Notes: generated by a model not told the origin, from the letters alone. Numbered from the stretch's first letter, positions 8,113 through 17,473 are shown. The stretch: 64,000 bases of DNA from Butyrivibrio sp. AC2005 (GCF_000424145.1 NZ_AUJI01000012.1:85035-149034); one strand, 5' to 3'. Program-made: numbers and translations.

Positions 8113-8165
8113 AAAACGGACTCTGAGATCAATTAAGTAAATTGATGACGGAGTCCGTTTTGTTT
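8113..8165 (+). terminator. terminator after 7415 gene
   Basis: AAAACGGACTC (8113-8123) pairs with GAGTCCGTTTT (8151-8161), with an inner ATCAATT/AATTGAT stem. The rest of the gap to 8406 is AT-rich DNA with no gene; it probably holds the promoter of the next one. Confidence 0.8.
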
Positions 8166-8406
8166 CGTGTAATGAATAAAGGTGCTGTTAATAGGATTCA
8201 ATACAATAATAAAAAAAGAATAATAATATCATACTTATTTAATAATCATTTAATCTTTATTGGTTGATATGGGATTATGGCAAATGTAAAAATATTAGTA
8301 TAAATAGGCACCTTTGTAATGTCAAATAGAAGTATGGCTCATGAATACAAAATGCATATATAAAAAATAAGAAAAATGATTTTGCCAAATGATAAGGAGA
8401 ATATTA

Positions 8407-10311
8407 ATGTTTTGTTCTAAGTGTGGTAAAGAGATTAGTGATAATGTGAGATTTTGTCCTTCTTGTGGGGAAAAGATAGACGAAGTAAAACATGGGATCA
8501 GTCTAAAAAAAGAAACTGAAGAAGTAAAACATGGAATCAGTTTAAAAAAAGAAATGGATGAGTCTGCTTTAGATAATAGTAATAATACTTCTAATACACA
8601 GGCTATAGACATTACGAACTATTATGGTGAATATCATTTCAAGAGCCAGGCCAAGGGTAAGGGCGTGGATGTTGGGCCTATTACACTGGTTGAAGGATAT
8701 AGTACCAAGACAGATATTACTGTTGATTCTAAAATTCTCAAATACACACAAAGTAGAAGATTTGGAAAAGATAAGCAGGGTCAAATTAATATAGCAAGTA
8801 TTCGTTCTATTGAGTCGGGAACATATTTCTCTCTATGGATACTGATATTGTTTGCCCTTATAGCAGGTATATGCGCCTTTACACCAATTGTCGTTGGAAC
8901 AGACATTGTGCTTAGAGCTGTGATTGCTGCGATTATTTTGTTAGGGTTATTGTTTGAAATTAGAAATATTAGGACTATTATTATTCAATCGGGGGGGAAG
9001 TTTTTCTTTGACAGTAGAAATAGGAAAGATGTTAATATTTTTATCGAAGATATGACATCTCATCCTCAATTTAAAGGGAAGATTAAAAAAAGCTTATTTC
9101 CTATTCAAAAAATGGCAATCATAGCGCTATTGGTTTGTACGGGAGTAATGGTTTTAAATCCAAATCCATTCGCTAGTTCGCAGCTGTTTGAAGGAACTTA
9201 TCAAGAATGGGAAGCGGCACATTATCCGGATAATTATAGAACTTACATTATAGCTGATGTTACATTGGGCATGGAAGATACTGAGAATGACAGTATTTTA
9301 GTTGCTGCTGGTGATTCGTTTGATAAAGAAATATGGATTACTAACAATAAGGGGCAAAAGATTAAGGATTGGACATGGTTACATGAGGGCACTCCTTTTG
9401 AGGGTAACTATGCCATTTTTGAAGTCACATTGACTCCATATAGGAATGACGAAATTTATACTGCTGAAGAATCGTTTGTATACGCAGATCCTATGGCTAT
9501 CACATATGATCAGTACGTAGCTCGGATGGGAGGTATAAACGATTCTGAAGTAGAAACTATTTCAAGTGAGATTGACAACAATAATAATATAGAAGAAACA
9601 ACTCCTGTTGCAGATGATATTGTATCTGCAAATGAGATAAGTAATGAGAATGTTAATGATTATCCTGCTGATAATCAAGGCGATTATCTTAATTATTGGG
9701 ATTGGTGTGGGTCTTATGAAGGCGGTTGGATGGATACATCTTTGTGGTTTGGGTTATACTCTGATGGCACACAGGATCCAGAGTGTGGTTATATAGAATT
9801 AAATTTTAGAGGAAATGAATTTCGTGGAGATTTGTTTTATCTAGGTGGGAATAAATTCTATTGTGATATGGTATATGCATCTTCTACAGAAAAATACTAT
9901 CTTTATGCTGGAATGGCTGGAGGTAAATGTACTCTAGAAATATATAATGCGGATGAGTCATATGAATGTACATATACTATGGATGTGTCATATGAGGAAT
10001 ATGTAGAAAATGAGTATCAGAGTAGTTTGAATGGAGAATACATAGTATATGGATCTGATTCAGGATATTTTGACAGAAGCTATTTTGAGAGTTTTACTAA
10101 TGATGAATTAAGGCTTGCTAGAAACGAAATTTTTGCTCGTCATGGAAGAACGTTTAAAGATCAGAAATTGCAAGATTACTTTAATTCTAAGTCGTGGTAC
10201 ACTCCAAGGTATTCACCTGAAGAATTTGATTCAAAAATGGATCAGATTCTTAATGTTTGGGAGAAGTCAAATGTAGAAACAATAAAGCAGGTAGAGGCAT
10301 CTAGAAAGTAA
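8407..10311 (+). CDS. zinc-ribbon membrane protein with C-terminal YARHG domain
   Basis: I chose the start at 8407 because AAGGAGA (8394-8400) precedes it; the ATG at 8389 has no ribosome binding site. The 634-residue product has a zinc ribbon (CSKCGKE...FCPSCGEK), then a 13-residue segment in tandem duplicate (EVKHGISLKKE twice), and a soluble region. Two membrane helices lie around residues ~140-190 and another near ~240. The large outer part ends in a YARHG domain (LARNEIFARHGRTF and YFNSKSWYTP, ~565-605), a small domain typical of Gram-positive surface proteins. The role is unknown, but the domain plan is clear. Confidence 0.8.
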   Translation: MFCSKCGKEISDNVRFCPSCGEKIDEVKHGISLKKETEEVKHGISLKKEMDESALDNSNNTSNTQAIDITNYYGEYHFKSQAKGKGVDVGPITLVEGYSTKTDITVDSKILKYTQSRRFGKDKQGQINIASIRSIESGTYFSLWILILFALIAGICAFTPIVVGTDIVLRAVIAAIILLGLLFEIRNIRTIIIQSGGKFFFDSRNRKDVNIFIEDMTSHPQFKGKIKKSLFPIQKMAIIALLVCTGVMVLNPNPFASSQLFEGTYQEWEAAHYPDNYRTYIIADVTLGMEDTENDSILVAAGDSFDKEIWITNNKGQKIKDWTWLHEGTPFEGNYAIFEVTLTPYRNDEIYTAEESFVYADPMAITYDQYVARMGGINDSEVETISSEIDNNNNIEETTPVADDIVSANEISNENVNDYPADNQGDYLNYWDWCGSYEGGWMDTSLWFGLYSDGTQDPECGYIELNFRGNEFRGDLFYLGGNKFYCDMVYASSTEKYYLYAGMAGGKCTLEIYNADESYECTYTMDVSYEEYVENEYQSSLNGEYIVYGSDSGYFDRSYFESFTNDELRLARNEIFARHGRTFKDQKLQDYFNSKSWYTPRYSPEEFDSKMDQILNVWEKSNVETIKQVEASRK

Positions 10312-10410
10312 TATGATTGTTAATTAACAATAATGGAATTAACTATATTGGGGGTTATAATACGATTAAAACATGCCATTACACTGAATGGCCAGATACA
10401 ATAGTGAATA

Positions 10411-10453
10411 AGGAAATCAGTCTGATTCCATGAGGAGTTAGACTGATTTTCCT
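10411..10453 (+). terminator. hairpin downstream of the YARHG gene
   Basis: AGGAAATCAGTCT (10411-10423) pairs with AGACTGATTTTCCT (10440-10453), allowing one bulge. It lacks a long T-run, so it may terminate weakly or stabilise the transcript end. Confidence 0.55.
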
Positions 10454-10530
10454 AAATAATGGACTGTTATCTCTCAATAATTTTTCACGTTTATCTTGTG
10501 TCTAAATGGGTATAGGATTTTTATGAATGA

Positions 10531-10581
10531 TGACAAGTAATTAGTCATATCTTTGACAAGTTGCTTGTCACGAGTTATAAT
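10531..10581 (+). promoter_or_regulatory. consensus promoter with palindromic operator, Ter operon
   Basis: TTGACA (10553-10558) and TATAAT (10576-10581) are separated by exactly 17 bp, a perfect sigma-A promoter. A perfect palindrome TGACAAG-TTG-CTTGTCA (10554-10570) overlaps the -35 box and spacer. Another TGACAAG half-site lies at 10531. A repressor bound here would block RNA polymerase; the XRE protein encoded downstream is the obvious candidate, by inference. Confidence 0.8.
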
Positions 10582-10587
10582 CAATAC

Positions 10588-10749
10588 ATGCGGTTTAGAA
10601 GAAATAACGAATGGTATATTGAAGCTTAGAATGTAGTATTTTGGCGGCTTAAAGAATAATTAAATGATATTTATATGGAATAGGAGGAAATCCTAGTTTG
10701 TGTTTGTTATATAGGGCAAAGTGTTCAAGAGATGAAACTTTGCTTTTTT
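10588..10749 (+). promoter_or_regulatory. ~160-nt leader ending in an intrinsic terminator
   Basis: Transcription from the 10576 promoter would run ~160 nt before meeting GCAAAGT (10716-10722) / ACTTTGC (10737-10743) and six T residues. A smaller palindrome, TAGGA-GGAAA-TCCTA, lies just before it. This is either an attenuated leader or a small RNA. I do not recognise a riboswitch class; it is not an obvious yybP-ykoY motif. Confidence 0.5.
10716..10749 (+). terminator. leader terminator/attenuator
   Basis: Seven-bp stem GCAAAGT/ACTTTGC followed by TTTTTT, located 57 bp before the XRE gene and downstream of the main promoter. Confidence 0.75.
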
Positions 10750-10805
10750 GTTGCTTGTATATGATTTATGAATGAAAAAGCTTTTGTTATTAAGAGGAGA
10801 TAGAA

Positions 10806-11093
10806 ATGAGAGATCTGACAGTCGTGAGGCAGAATGAGATGATTGAAACTTTGGTAAAACGGCTACCACTCATTAGAAAGGAGATGAATATATCGCAGAC
10901 CGAACTTGGAGAAAAGGTTGGATTAAGCAGGCAGACAATATCTGCCGTTGAGAGGGGGACAGCAGAATTATCATGGAATAATTATTTGGCGATAATGATG
11001 TTTTTGAATGCAAATAAAGATAATTGTAAAACGATTTTCAACGATGATAGCGACAATTTATTGGAACTTTTAGCTGTCACCGGTAGAAAATAA
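10806..11093 (+). CDS. XRE-family transcriptional regulator
   Basis: A 95-residue protein whose residues ~18-75 form an XRE/Cro-type helix-turn-helix: MNISQTELGEKVGLSRQTIS is the recognition region, with the usual AVERGTAELSWNNYLAIMMF continuation. It is short, with only a brief tail, like plasmid-type Cro regulators. It is the first gene of the Ter cluster, after an AGAGGAG ribosome binding site. It is probably the repressor of the palindromic operator at 10554. The Ca2+ ATPase gene follows 22 bp downstream. Confidence 0.88.
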   Translation: MRDLTVVRQNEMIETLVKRLPLIRKEMNISQTELGEKVGLSRQTISAVERGTAELSWNNYLAIMMFLNANKDNCKTIFNDDSDNLLELLAVTGRK

Positions 11094-11115
11094 AAAATTT
11101 GGTAAGGAGATTGTT

Positions 11116-13794
11116 ATGAAATTTAATGGCTTAACAGATGAAGAAGTCAAAAAATCTAAGGAGAAATATGGTACAAATGTAATTCCAGATTCTGAACCCA
11201 CCACATTTTGGGATGAGTTCAAAGAAACATTTAATGATCCGATGATTAGGATCCTTCTTGCAATTGTGGCTATTATGCTGATTATGTTCTTCTTGGGACA
11301 TGCTCAGATTTATGAGCCGATTGGAACAATTGTTGCAGTTCTTATCGTGGCATTTGTTACAGCAAAGACAGGTGTTGCAAGCGATACGAAGTACAGGGAA
11401 CTGAAGGAAAGTACTAAAAAAGATACTTGTAAGGTATACAGAAATGGATTGATAACTGTTATCGATGTGGATGACGTTGTAGTAGGCGATAAGGTTATTT
11501 TGCAGTCTGGCGATAAAATACCTGCAGATGGCTTGTTGGTTGATGGGGATTTGAGAATCGATAACTCAGTTCTTAATGGCGAAGCTGAAGAATGTAAGAA
11601 AACAGCAACGTCTATAGATACTATTTTCCCTGAAGAATTAACGGGAGATGTATTCGTTGATAAGTACTCTTTGTTTAGAGGAGCTGTAGTTTTTGATGGT
11701 GAGGGGATTTTGGATGTAAGAAAAGTTGGACTTTCAACCATGATGGGTATGATGGCTGAAGATATGCAGGATGATGAGCCAGATTCTCCATTAAAAGTAA
11801 AACTCTCTAAATTGGCTAATCAGATTTCTGTATTTGGATATGTTTCTGCAGTGGTTATTGTTATCCTTTATATGGCTTATTTCATAATTAAGGCTGGAGG
11901 ATTTGGAGCGTACATTGGCACTGGCTGGAGCAATGTATTAATGAATGTTATAGAGGCGGTATCGCTTGCCATTCTGATTGTTGTATGTGCGGTTCCAGAA
12001 GGATTGCCCCTTATGATTTCATTAGTACTAATGCAGAACACTAGTAGAATGCTTGATCATAATGTATTGGTCAGAAAAGCTGTGGGAATAGAAACTGCTG
12101 GATCTTTAAATATTCTTTTCAGTGATAAAACGGGTACTATTACTAAAGGTAGTTTGGAGGTTGTAGAGTTTTTTACTCCTGACGGAGAAAATATTCCGCT
12201 ATCTGATATCAAGAGTCATGGAAAGTTAAAGACTTTAATGGATATTGCAATCGGAAAGAACACTGCATCTATGTTTGATAGCCAGCATCGTGTAATTGGT
12301 GGTAATGCGACAGATCAAGCATTGATGAGATTTCTTGGTGAGGAATCATACAATTTCCTGGCAAATGGTACTGATAAAGATACAGATTACAGCGTAGGGC
12401 TTTCACAAGGCTTTAACTCTGCTAATAAATTCAGTCAAGTTGAGATACGTGAACTAGGACAGGTTTTCTATAAAGGTGCACCAGAAAAATTACTTGCAGT
12501 TGCAAAAAAAGGATTAAAGGCAGACGGAACTGTAACAGAGCTGTTCCCAGAGGTGGTAAACGAGAAGATTAATGAATATGCATCAAGAGCAATGCGTGTG
12601 TTGGCGTTTGGATATTCAGAAAGTGCATTTACTGAAAATACAATAAATGATGACGTCGTTATCATTGGATTAGTTGCGATTAGGGATGATGTTAGACCTG
12701 AGGCTAAAGAAGCAATTAAGGAAGTGCAGACAGCAGGAATACAGGTAGTAATGATTACTGGAGACAGATTGGAGACAGCTGTTTCTATAGCAAAGGATGC
12801 TGGACTTATAAAATCCGATACGGATAGAGCATTGACATCCGCACAGCTTAATTCTATGAGCGATGAAGAGGTAAAATCAATCATCAAAGATATTAGAGTT
12901 ATTGCTAGAGCCCTTCCGACTGACAAATCAAGAATGGTAAGACTTTGTCAAGAGATGAATTTAGTAGTCGGAATGACAGGTGATGGTGTTAATGATTCTC
13001 CTGCTTTAAAGAGGGCGGATGTTGGCTTTGCGATGGGTAGTGGAACAGAAGCTGCTAAAGAGGCTGGAGAGATTGTTATTATTGATGACAATTTCAGATC
13101 AATCAAGGATGCTATTTTATATGGAAGAACAATTTATAGAAATATTTTGAAATTCTGCAAGTTCCAGCTGGTTATAAATGTTGCTGCTGTAATTGTAAGT
13201 GCTATAAGCCCATTCTTTGGTATTGTGGAACCGCTGAAAGTAACACATTTGTTATTTGTTAATTTGGTAATGGATAGTTTAGGTGCAATCATGCTTGGTA
13301 ATGAACCAGCTTTGGAAAAGTATATGCTTGAAAAACCTAGGCGTAGAGATGAAAGCATTATTAGTAAGGCAATGGCTGCACAGATTCTGATAATGGCATT
13401 GTGGATGACTATTATTAGCTTTTGGTTCTTAAAATCACCATTTATATCGAATCTGTTTGGAAGTCAGGAAAAGCATTATACAGCATACTTTGTGCTGTTT
13501 GTAGTAGCTGCACTTTTCAATGGATTTAACGTAAGAGATGATGGTTTCGCTATCTTCAAGGGATTAAAGGATAATCCAGGATTTATGAAGGTATGGGTAC
13601 TTATAGTTGTAGCTCAGGCATTAATTGTAAATGCGGCATTGATACCGCTATTATTCTTTAAATTTCTCAGTTCAATGTTTAGCTGCACCCCTTTTGGTTT
13701 GGCAGGATGGGGAATTGTATTCTTAATAGCTTTAACTATGATACCGATTGATTTAATACGTAAACTAATTATGGGCACAGCTAAGGAGGTGTGA
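11116..13794 (+). CDS. P-type Ca2+-transporting ATPase (PMCA-like)
   Basis: This 892-residue P-type ATPase has the phosphorylated Asp337 in SDKTGT, the TM4 motif VPEGLP (~293-298) and the hinge GDGVNDSPALKRADVGFAMG. The PEGLP motif and the TM6 stretch VNLVMDSLGA are typical of plasma-membrane-type calcium pumps. It should export Ca2+ (possibly Mn2+) using ATP. TerD-type domains bind Ca2+, and P-type Ca2+ ATPases are known partners of Ter systems, where they may fill the membrane role of TerC, which I do not find here. The TerD gene at 13797 starts two bases after its stop, so they are translationally coupled. Confidence 0.92.
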   Translation: MKFNGLTDEEVKKSKEKYGTNVIPDSEPTTFWDEFKETFNDPMIRILLAIVAIMLIMFFLGHAQIYEPIGTIVAVLIVAFVTAKTGVASDTKYRELKESTKKDTCKVYRNGLITVIDVDDVVVGDKVILQSGDKIPADGLLVDGDLRIDNSVLNGEAEECKKTATSIDTIFPEELTGDVFVDKYSLFRGAVVFDGEGILDVRKVGLSTMMGMMAEDMQDDEPDSPLKVKLSKLANQISVFGYVSAVVIVILYMAYFIIKAGGFGAYIGTGWSNVLMNVIEAVSLAILIVVCAVPEGLPLMISLVLMQNTSRMLDHNVLVRKAVGIETAGSLNILFSDKTGTITKGSLEVVEFFTPDGENIPLSDIKSHGKLKTLMDIAIGKNTASMFDSQHRVIGGNATDQALMRFLGEESYNFLANGTDKDTDYSVGLSQGFNSANKFSQVEIRELGQVFYKGAPEKLLAVAKKGLKADGTVTELFPEVVNEKINEYASRAMRVLAFGYSESAFTENTINDDVVIIGLVAIRDDVRPEAKEAIKEVQTAGIQVVMITGDRLETAVSIAKDAGLIKSDTDRALTSAQLNSMSDEEVKSIIKDIRVIARALPTDKSRMVRLCQEMNLVVGMTGDGVNDSPALKRADVGFAMGSGTEAAKEAGEIVIIDDNFRSIKDAILYGRTIYRNILKFCKFQLVINVAAVIVSAISPFFGIVEPLKVTHLLFVNLVMDSLGAIMLGNEPALEKYMLEKPRRRDESIISKAMAAQILIMALWMTIISFWFLKSPFISNLFGSQEKHYTAYFVLFVVAALFNGFNVRDDGFAIFKGLKDNPGFMKVWVLIVVAQALIVNAALIPLLFFKFLSSMFSCTPFGLAGWGIVFLIALTMIPIDLIRKLIMGTAKEV

Positions 13795-13796
13795 GG

Positions 13797-14414
13797 ATGT
13801 CAATCAACTTATCTAAAGGACAGAAAATTAATCTGTCAAAAGAACAAGCAGGTTTGTCCCAGGTAATGGTGGGGTTAGGCTGGGATGAAGTTCAGCAAAA
13901 CACTGGATTTTTGGGGGCTTTATTCGGCGCAAAGCCGCAGGATATTGATTGCGATGCATTCGCAATAATGCTTGGATATGATGGGAAGCTTCTTCACCAT
14001 CCAAATGATATTAAGGAGTGTACTGTGTTCTTTAATAACCTTTCTGATCCTGCTCATTCTATTGTTCATCAGGGAGATAATCTTACAGGTGCAGGCGAAG
14101 GCGATGATGAGCAAATCTTTGTTGATTTGAATCGTGTTCCTTCAGATGTGCATTCGATAGTATTTGCTGTAAATATCTACGAAGCTTTCAAAAGAAATCA
14201 GCATTTTGGTATGCTTCAAAATGCTTTTATCAGAGTTGTTGATGCTAAAAGTGGAAGAGAACTTTGCAAGTTTAATTTGAATGAAAATTATAATAATGAT
14301 ACTGCCCTAATTGCAGGAGCTATAAGCAGAACGGATAGTGGATGGGAATTTACTGCAGATGGTTCACATGCGAGAGTTCAGTCGTTAGTTGATGTAGTAG
14401 CAGCGTTTTCATAA
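13797..14414 (+). CDS. TerD-family Ca2+-binding stress protein, paralog 1
   Basis: The start is the ATG at 13797, seven bases after GGAGG, not the GTG at 13791. The 205-residue TerD domain shows INLSKGQKINLSK, GLGWDE, the Ca2+-binding strand DIDCDAFAIML, HQGDNLTGAGEGDDE and the closing W-F motif. A hydrophobic Gly-rich insertion (TGFLGALFGAKP) before the first acidic motif marks it as one of the 'IDCDA' subgroup, with paralogs 2, 3 and 8. TerD proteins bind Ca2+ through these acidic clusters and confer resistance to tellurite, phage and colicins in other bacteria. Confidence 0.93.
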   Translation: MSINLSKGQKINLSKEQAGLSQVMVGLGWDEVQQNTGFLGALFGAKPQDIDCDAFAIMLGYDGKLLHHPNDIKECTVFFNNLSDPAHSIVHQGDNLTGAGEGDDEQIFVDLNRVPSDVHSIVFAVNIYEAFKRNQHFGMLQNAFIRVVDAKSGRELCKFNLNENYNNDTALIAGAISRTDSGWEFTADGSHARVQSLVDVVAAFS

Positions 14415-14433
14415 TGGACAAAGGAGGAATTAG

Positions 14434-15066
14434 ATGGGAATTAATCTTCAAAAGGGTCAGAAAATTGACTTAACTAAAGGTGGAAGTGGATTAAGTCGTA
14501 TAATGGTCGGATTAGGTTGGGATGAGGCACAGCAGCCTCCCCAGCAGAGTGGTGGATTACTAGGATTGTTTAAATCTCAACCTGAAGTAAAACAAGATAT
14601 AGACTGTGATGCATCGGCTATACTGCTTAATGCTAATGGAAAATTGTATGGAACAGATGCAAATGATTGTGTGGTTTACTTTGGAAACCTTACACATTCT
14701 AGTGGAGCTATTGTTCACCAGGGGGACAATCTTACTGGTGAGGGTGAAGGTGATGATGAACAGATTATGGTTAATCTGAGCATGGTGCCATCTGATGTTG
14801 ATAAAATAGTATTCGTTGTAAATATTTATGATGCAAATGTAAGAAATCAGCATTTTGGTATGATTCAGAACGCATTTATCAGACTAGTGGATTTGAGTAA
14901 TAATAGTGAGATATGTCGCTTTAATCTATCTGAGAACTATAGTGGTATGACTGGGATGGTTGTTGGAGAAATATATCGTAGAAACGGAGAGTGGAAATTT
15001 AATGCGATAGGTCAGCCAGTAAAAGAAGCTAGCCGATTGGAGTCGCTACTTAATCTTTATGTGTAA
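14434..15066 (+). CDS. TerD-family protein, paralog 2
   Basis: A 210-residue TerD domain, 19 bp after paralog 1, with an AAAGGAGGA ribosome binding site. The Gly/Pro/Gln-rich insertion (PPQQSGGLLGLFKSQ) after GLGWDEAQ is the longest of the set. The Ca2+ motifs DIDCDASAILL and GDNLTGEGEGDDE are intact. It is closest to paralog 3: the first 18 residues match except at one position. These genes therefore arose by recent tandem duplication. Confidence 0.93.
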   Translation: MGINLQKGQKIDLTKGGSGLSRIMVGLGWDEAQQPPQQSGGLLGLFKSQPEVKQDIDCDASAILLNANGKLYGTDANDCVVYFGNLTHSSGAIVHQGDNLTGEGEGDDEQIMVNLSMVPSDVDKIVFVVNIYDANVRNQHFGMIQNAFIRLVDLSNNSEICRFNLSENYSGMTGMVVGEIYRRNGEWKFNAIGQPVKEASRLESLLNLYV

Positions 15067-15081
15067 AGGAGACTAACAAAG

Positions 15082-15675
15082 ATGGGAATCAATCTTCAAA
15101 AAGGTCAGAAAATTGACTTGACAAAAGGTGGTGGTGGATTAAGTCGAATAATGGTTGGATTAGGCTGGGATGAAGCTAAACCTGCTGGAAATGGATTTTT
15201 GTCGAAGATTATTAAGCCTGTGGCTATAGATTGCGATGCATCAGCGATTCTTTGTGATGGAAATGGTAAATATCTTGACTTGGTCTATTATAGCAACAAG
15301 GAACTGTCTGATGGTTCGATCAAACATCATGGAGATAATTTGACTGGTGAGGGTGAAGGCGATGATGAGCAGATAGAAGTTAATCTCACAAAGGTAAACC
15401 CTTCGGTAGGAAAAATAGTCTTTACTGTGAATATCTATGAGGCAACAAGTAGAAATCAACACTTTGGAATGATTCAAAATGCTTATATTCATTTGGTAGA
15501 TATGGATAAAAATGTCGAGATCTGTAATTTTAACTTATCTGAAAACTACAATGGAATGGAAGGTCTGATAGTGGGAGAAATCTATAGAAGAGATGGCGAA
15601 TGGAAGTTTAATGCTATCGGACAGCCTGTTCAAGATGCCAGCCATGTAACAAAATTGGTTGATATGTACAGATAG
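15082..15675 (+). CDS. TerD-family protein, paralog 3
   Basis: A 197-residue TerD domain, 15 bp after paralog 2 and preceded by AAAGGAGAC. The insertion is NGFLSKIIKP; the acidic motifs AIDCDASAIL and GDNLTGEGEGDDE are kept. It ends with the shared GEIYRRDGEWKFNAIGQPV. It belongs with paralogs 1, 2 and 8. Several nearly identical subunits would suit mixed assemblies, but that is inference. Confidence 0.93.
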   Translation: MGINLQKGQKIDLTKGGGGLSRIMVGLGWDEAKPAGNGFLSKIIKPVAIDCDASAILCDGNGKYLDLVYYSNKELSDGSIKHHGDNLTGEGEGDDEQIEVNLTKVNPSVGKIVFTVNIYEATSRNQHFGMIQNAYIHLVDMDKNVEICNFNLSENYNGMEGLIVGEIYRRDGEWKFNAIGQPVQDASHVTKLVDMYR

Positions 15676-15685
15676 GAGGATAGAG

Positions 15686-16261
15686 ATGGCAATTAATTTG
15701 CAAAAAGGGCAAAGAGTAAATCTTGATAGTTCTATGCAGTTAGCGCTTGTTGGACTAGGATGGGATGTTAATCCGTATCCGGGATTACCTAAATTTGATT
15801 TGGATGCATCTGCTTTTTTGCTTGGAGCCAACGGAAAGTTGATTACAGATAATGATTTTGTTTTCTATAACAATCTAAAAAACCCTAGTGGATCTGTTAT
15901 ACATCATGGCGACAATACAAGTGGAGAAGGTGATGGTGATGATGAGGTAATTACTATTGATTTCACAAAACTTCCTCCAGAGGTGGAAAAGATTGCTATA
16001 ACAGTATCAATTTACGAGGAAGGAACTCCACAGCAAAACTTTGGACAAGTATCTAATGCGTTTGTAAGAGTGGCGAAGGTATCTAACGAGTTCGATTTAC
16101 AAGGTGAAGATCAGTTAAGATTTGACTTGACAGAAGAGTTTTCGATTGAGAGGGCTATTTTGGTATGTGAGATTTATAAGTATCAAGGGGCCTGGAAGTT
16201 TAATGCAATCGGAGCTGGATATCAGGGCGGTTTGCAGGAGTTAGTAAACATTTATCAATAA
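15686..16261 (+). CDS. TerD-family protein, paralog 4
   Basis: The start is the ATG at 15686 after ATAGGAGGATAGAG; an in-frame ATG at 15659 overlaps paralog 3 and lacks such a site. The 191-residue protein lacks the Gly-rich insertion and has the classical FDLDASAFLLGANGK and GDNTSGEGDGDDE motifs. It ends in FNAIGAGYQGGLQELVNIYQ. This is the standard TerD/TerE subgroup, shared with paralogs 5 and 7. Confidence 0.93.
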   Translation: MAINLQKGQRVNLDSSMQLALVGLGWDVNPYPGLPKFDLDASAFLLGANGKLITDNDFVFYNNLKNPSGSVIHHGDNTSGEGDGDDEVITIDFTKLPPEVEKIAITVSIYEEGTPQQNFGQVSNAFVRVAKVSNEFDLQGEDQLRFDLTEEFSIERAILVCEIYKYQGAWKFNAIGAGYQGGLQELVNIYQ

Positions 16262-16277
16262 ACAGGAAGGGGAAAAC

Positions 16278-16859
16278 ATGGCTGTTAATCTTTCTAAAGG
16301 ACAAAGGGTAACTTTGGATAATTCAATGACAATGGCACTTGTTGATTTGGGATGGGATACTAACCAATATGATGGTGCTTTTGACTTTGATTTGGATGCA
16401 TCAGTTTTTTTGCTGGGAAGCAATGGCAAATGTGCTCGCGATGAGGATTTTATCTTTTATGGAAATCTGTCAAGCAGGAATGGAGCTGTTGTACATCAGG
16501 GCGATAATAGAGTTGGTGGAGGAGACGGCGAAAATGTTATTATCGATTTCACAAAAATCCCAGCTGATGTCGAGAAATTGGCCATATGCGTAACGATAGA
16601 TCAAGCTGTAGAGCGTAGACAGAATTTTGGACAAGTTCAAAATGCATACATTAGAATTGCTAAGATTGCTAATGAATTTGACTTGAATGGGGAAGACCAG
16701 TTGAGATTTGATCTTGATGAAGAGTTTTCTATTGAAACTGCAATTGTTGTCTGCGAGATATACAAAAGAGATGGTCTATGGAAATTCAATGCTGTGGGAG
16801 CAGGGTATCAAGGAGGGCTTGCGGCATTGGTAACAAATTATGGCCTACAGGTAGAATGA
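16278..16859 (+). CDS. TerD-family protein, paralog 5
   Basis: A 193-residue TerD protein of the classical subgroup, 16 bp after paralog 4, with an AGGAAGGGG site. It keeps FDFDLDASVFLL, but its second acidic loop is changed to GDNRVGGGDGENV, losing Asp/Glu residues that paralogs 4 and 7 retain. Ca2+ affinity may therefore be lower at that site. Confidence 0.92.
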   Translation: MAVNLSKGQRVTLDNSMTMALVDLGWDTNQYDGAFDFDLDASVFLLGSNGKCARDEDFIFYGNLSSRNGAVVHQGDNRVGGGDGENVIIDFTKIPADVEKLAICVTIDQAVERRQNFGQVQNAYIRIAKIANEFDLNGEDQLRFDLDEEFSIETAIVVCEIYKRDGLWKFNAVGAGYQGGLAALVTNYGLQVE

Positions 16860-17019
16860 TTTTTAAAGTGTTAAGGATTATTTAGCGATTGTCATTTGGT
16901 GAAAAAGTGTGAAAAGAATCGAGAATACACAATCTTATTAGATTGATGCAGATGGGAGACTGGTACAGGTTTCTTTTGTTGCAGAACGGATATGTCCAAA
17001 GGAGGACATTGTTTTAGAT

Positions 17020-17469
17020 ATGTCTGCATTTTTGCTTGATGAAAAGCATATATGCCAGTGTGATAACAACTTCATCTTTTATGGTAATCAATCATCAATA
17101 GATGAAGCAGTTTGTCAAATTTGTAATCCGAATGATCAGTTGCTGATTGATTTATCGAAAATTCCTGACCATATTTGTAAAATAGTAATATGTTTGACAA
17201 TATATGATACAGGTCGCCGTTATACGTTCATACAATTTCGAAACATTATGATATTGCTATCATGGTTAAACAATAAATTCGATGAAAATGGCGAGGCTTT
17301 TCTAAAATATTGTATTGATGAGAAATTCTCAGAAGAGACAGTTGTTTTAGCATGTGAGTTTTATAGAAATCATGACAAATGGATGTTTAAATGGATTGGT
17401 GAAGGCTATAAAGGATGTTTTGAAAACTTGATTGTTGATTATGGACTAAATCTCAAAGGAGGTAATTAG
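17020..17469 (+). pseudogene. degenerate TerD paralog 6
   Basis: The 149 codons from 17020 align with the TerD domain from the DLDASAFLL motif onward (here VLDMSAFLLD) to the C-terminus (KWIGEGYKGCFENLIVDYGL). The acidic loop is gone: GDNLTGEGDGDDE is replaced by a short CNPNDQ segment. The frame continues upstream for ~25 codons of N-terminal-like sequence to a stop, with no start codon, and the nearest AGGAGG is 14 bases from the ATG. It has extra Cys residues and has diverged far more than its neighbours. Probably a decaying copy; a short expressed variant cannot be excluded. The 160 bp before it holds no other gene. Confidence 0.65.
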
Positions 17470-17473
17470 AAAT

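Noticed and set aside
10588..10749. yybP-ykoY (Mn2+) riboswitch before the Ca2+ ATPase operon
   Set aside because: This would fit the genes, but I cannot find the conserved core sequences of that class.
11310..12926. Long minus-strand open frames inside the Ca2+ ATPase gene
   Set aside because: They are antisense shadows of a clearly conserved gene, with no ribosome binding site and Ser/Thr/Ile-rich low-quality sequence.
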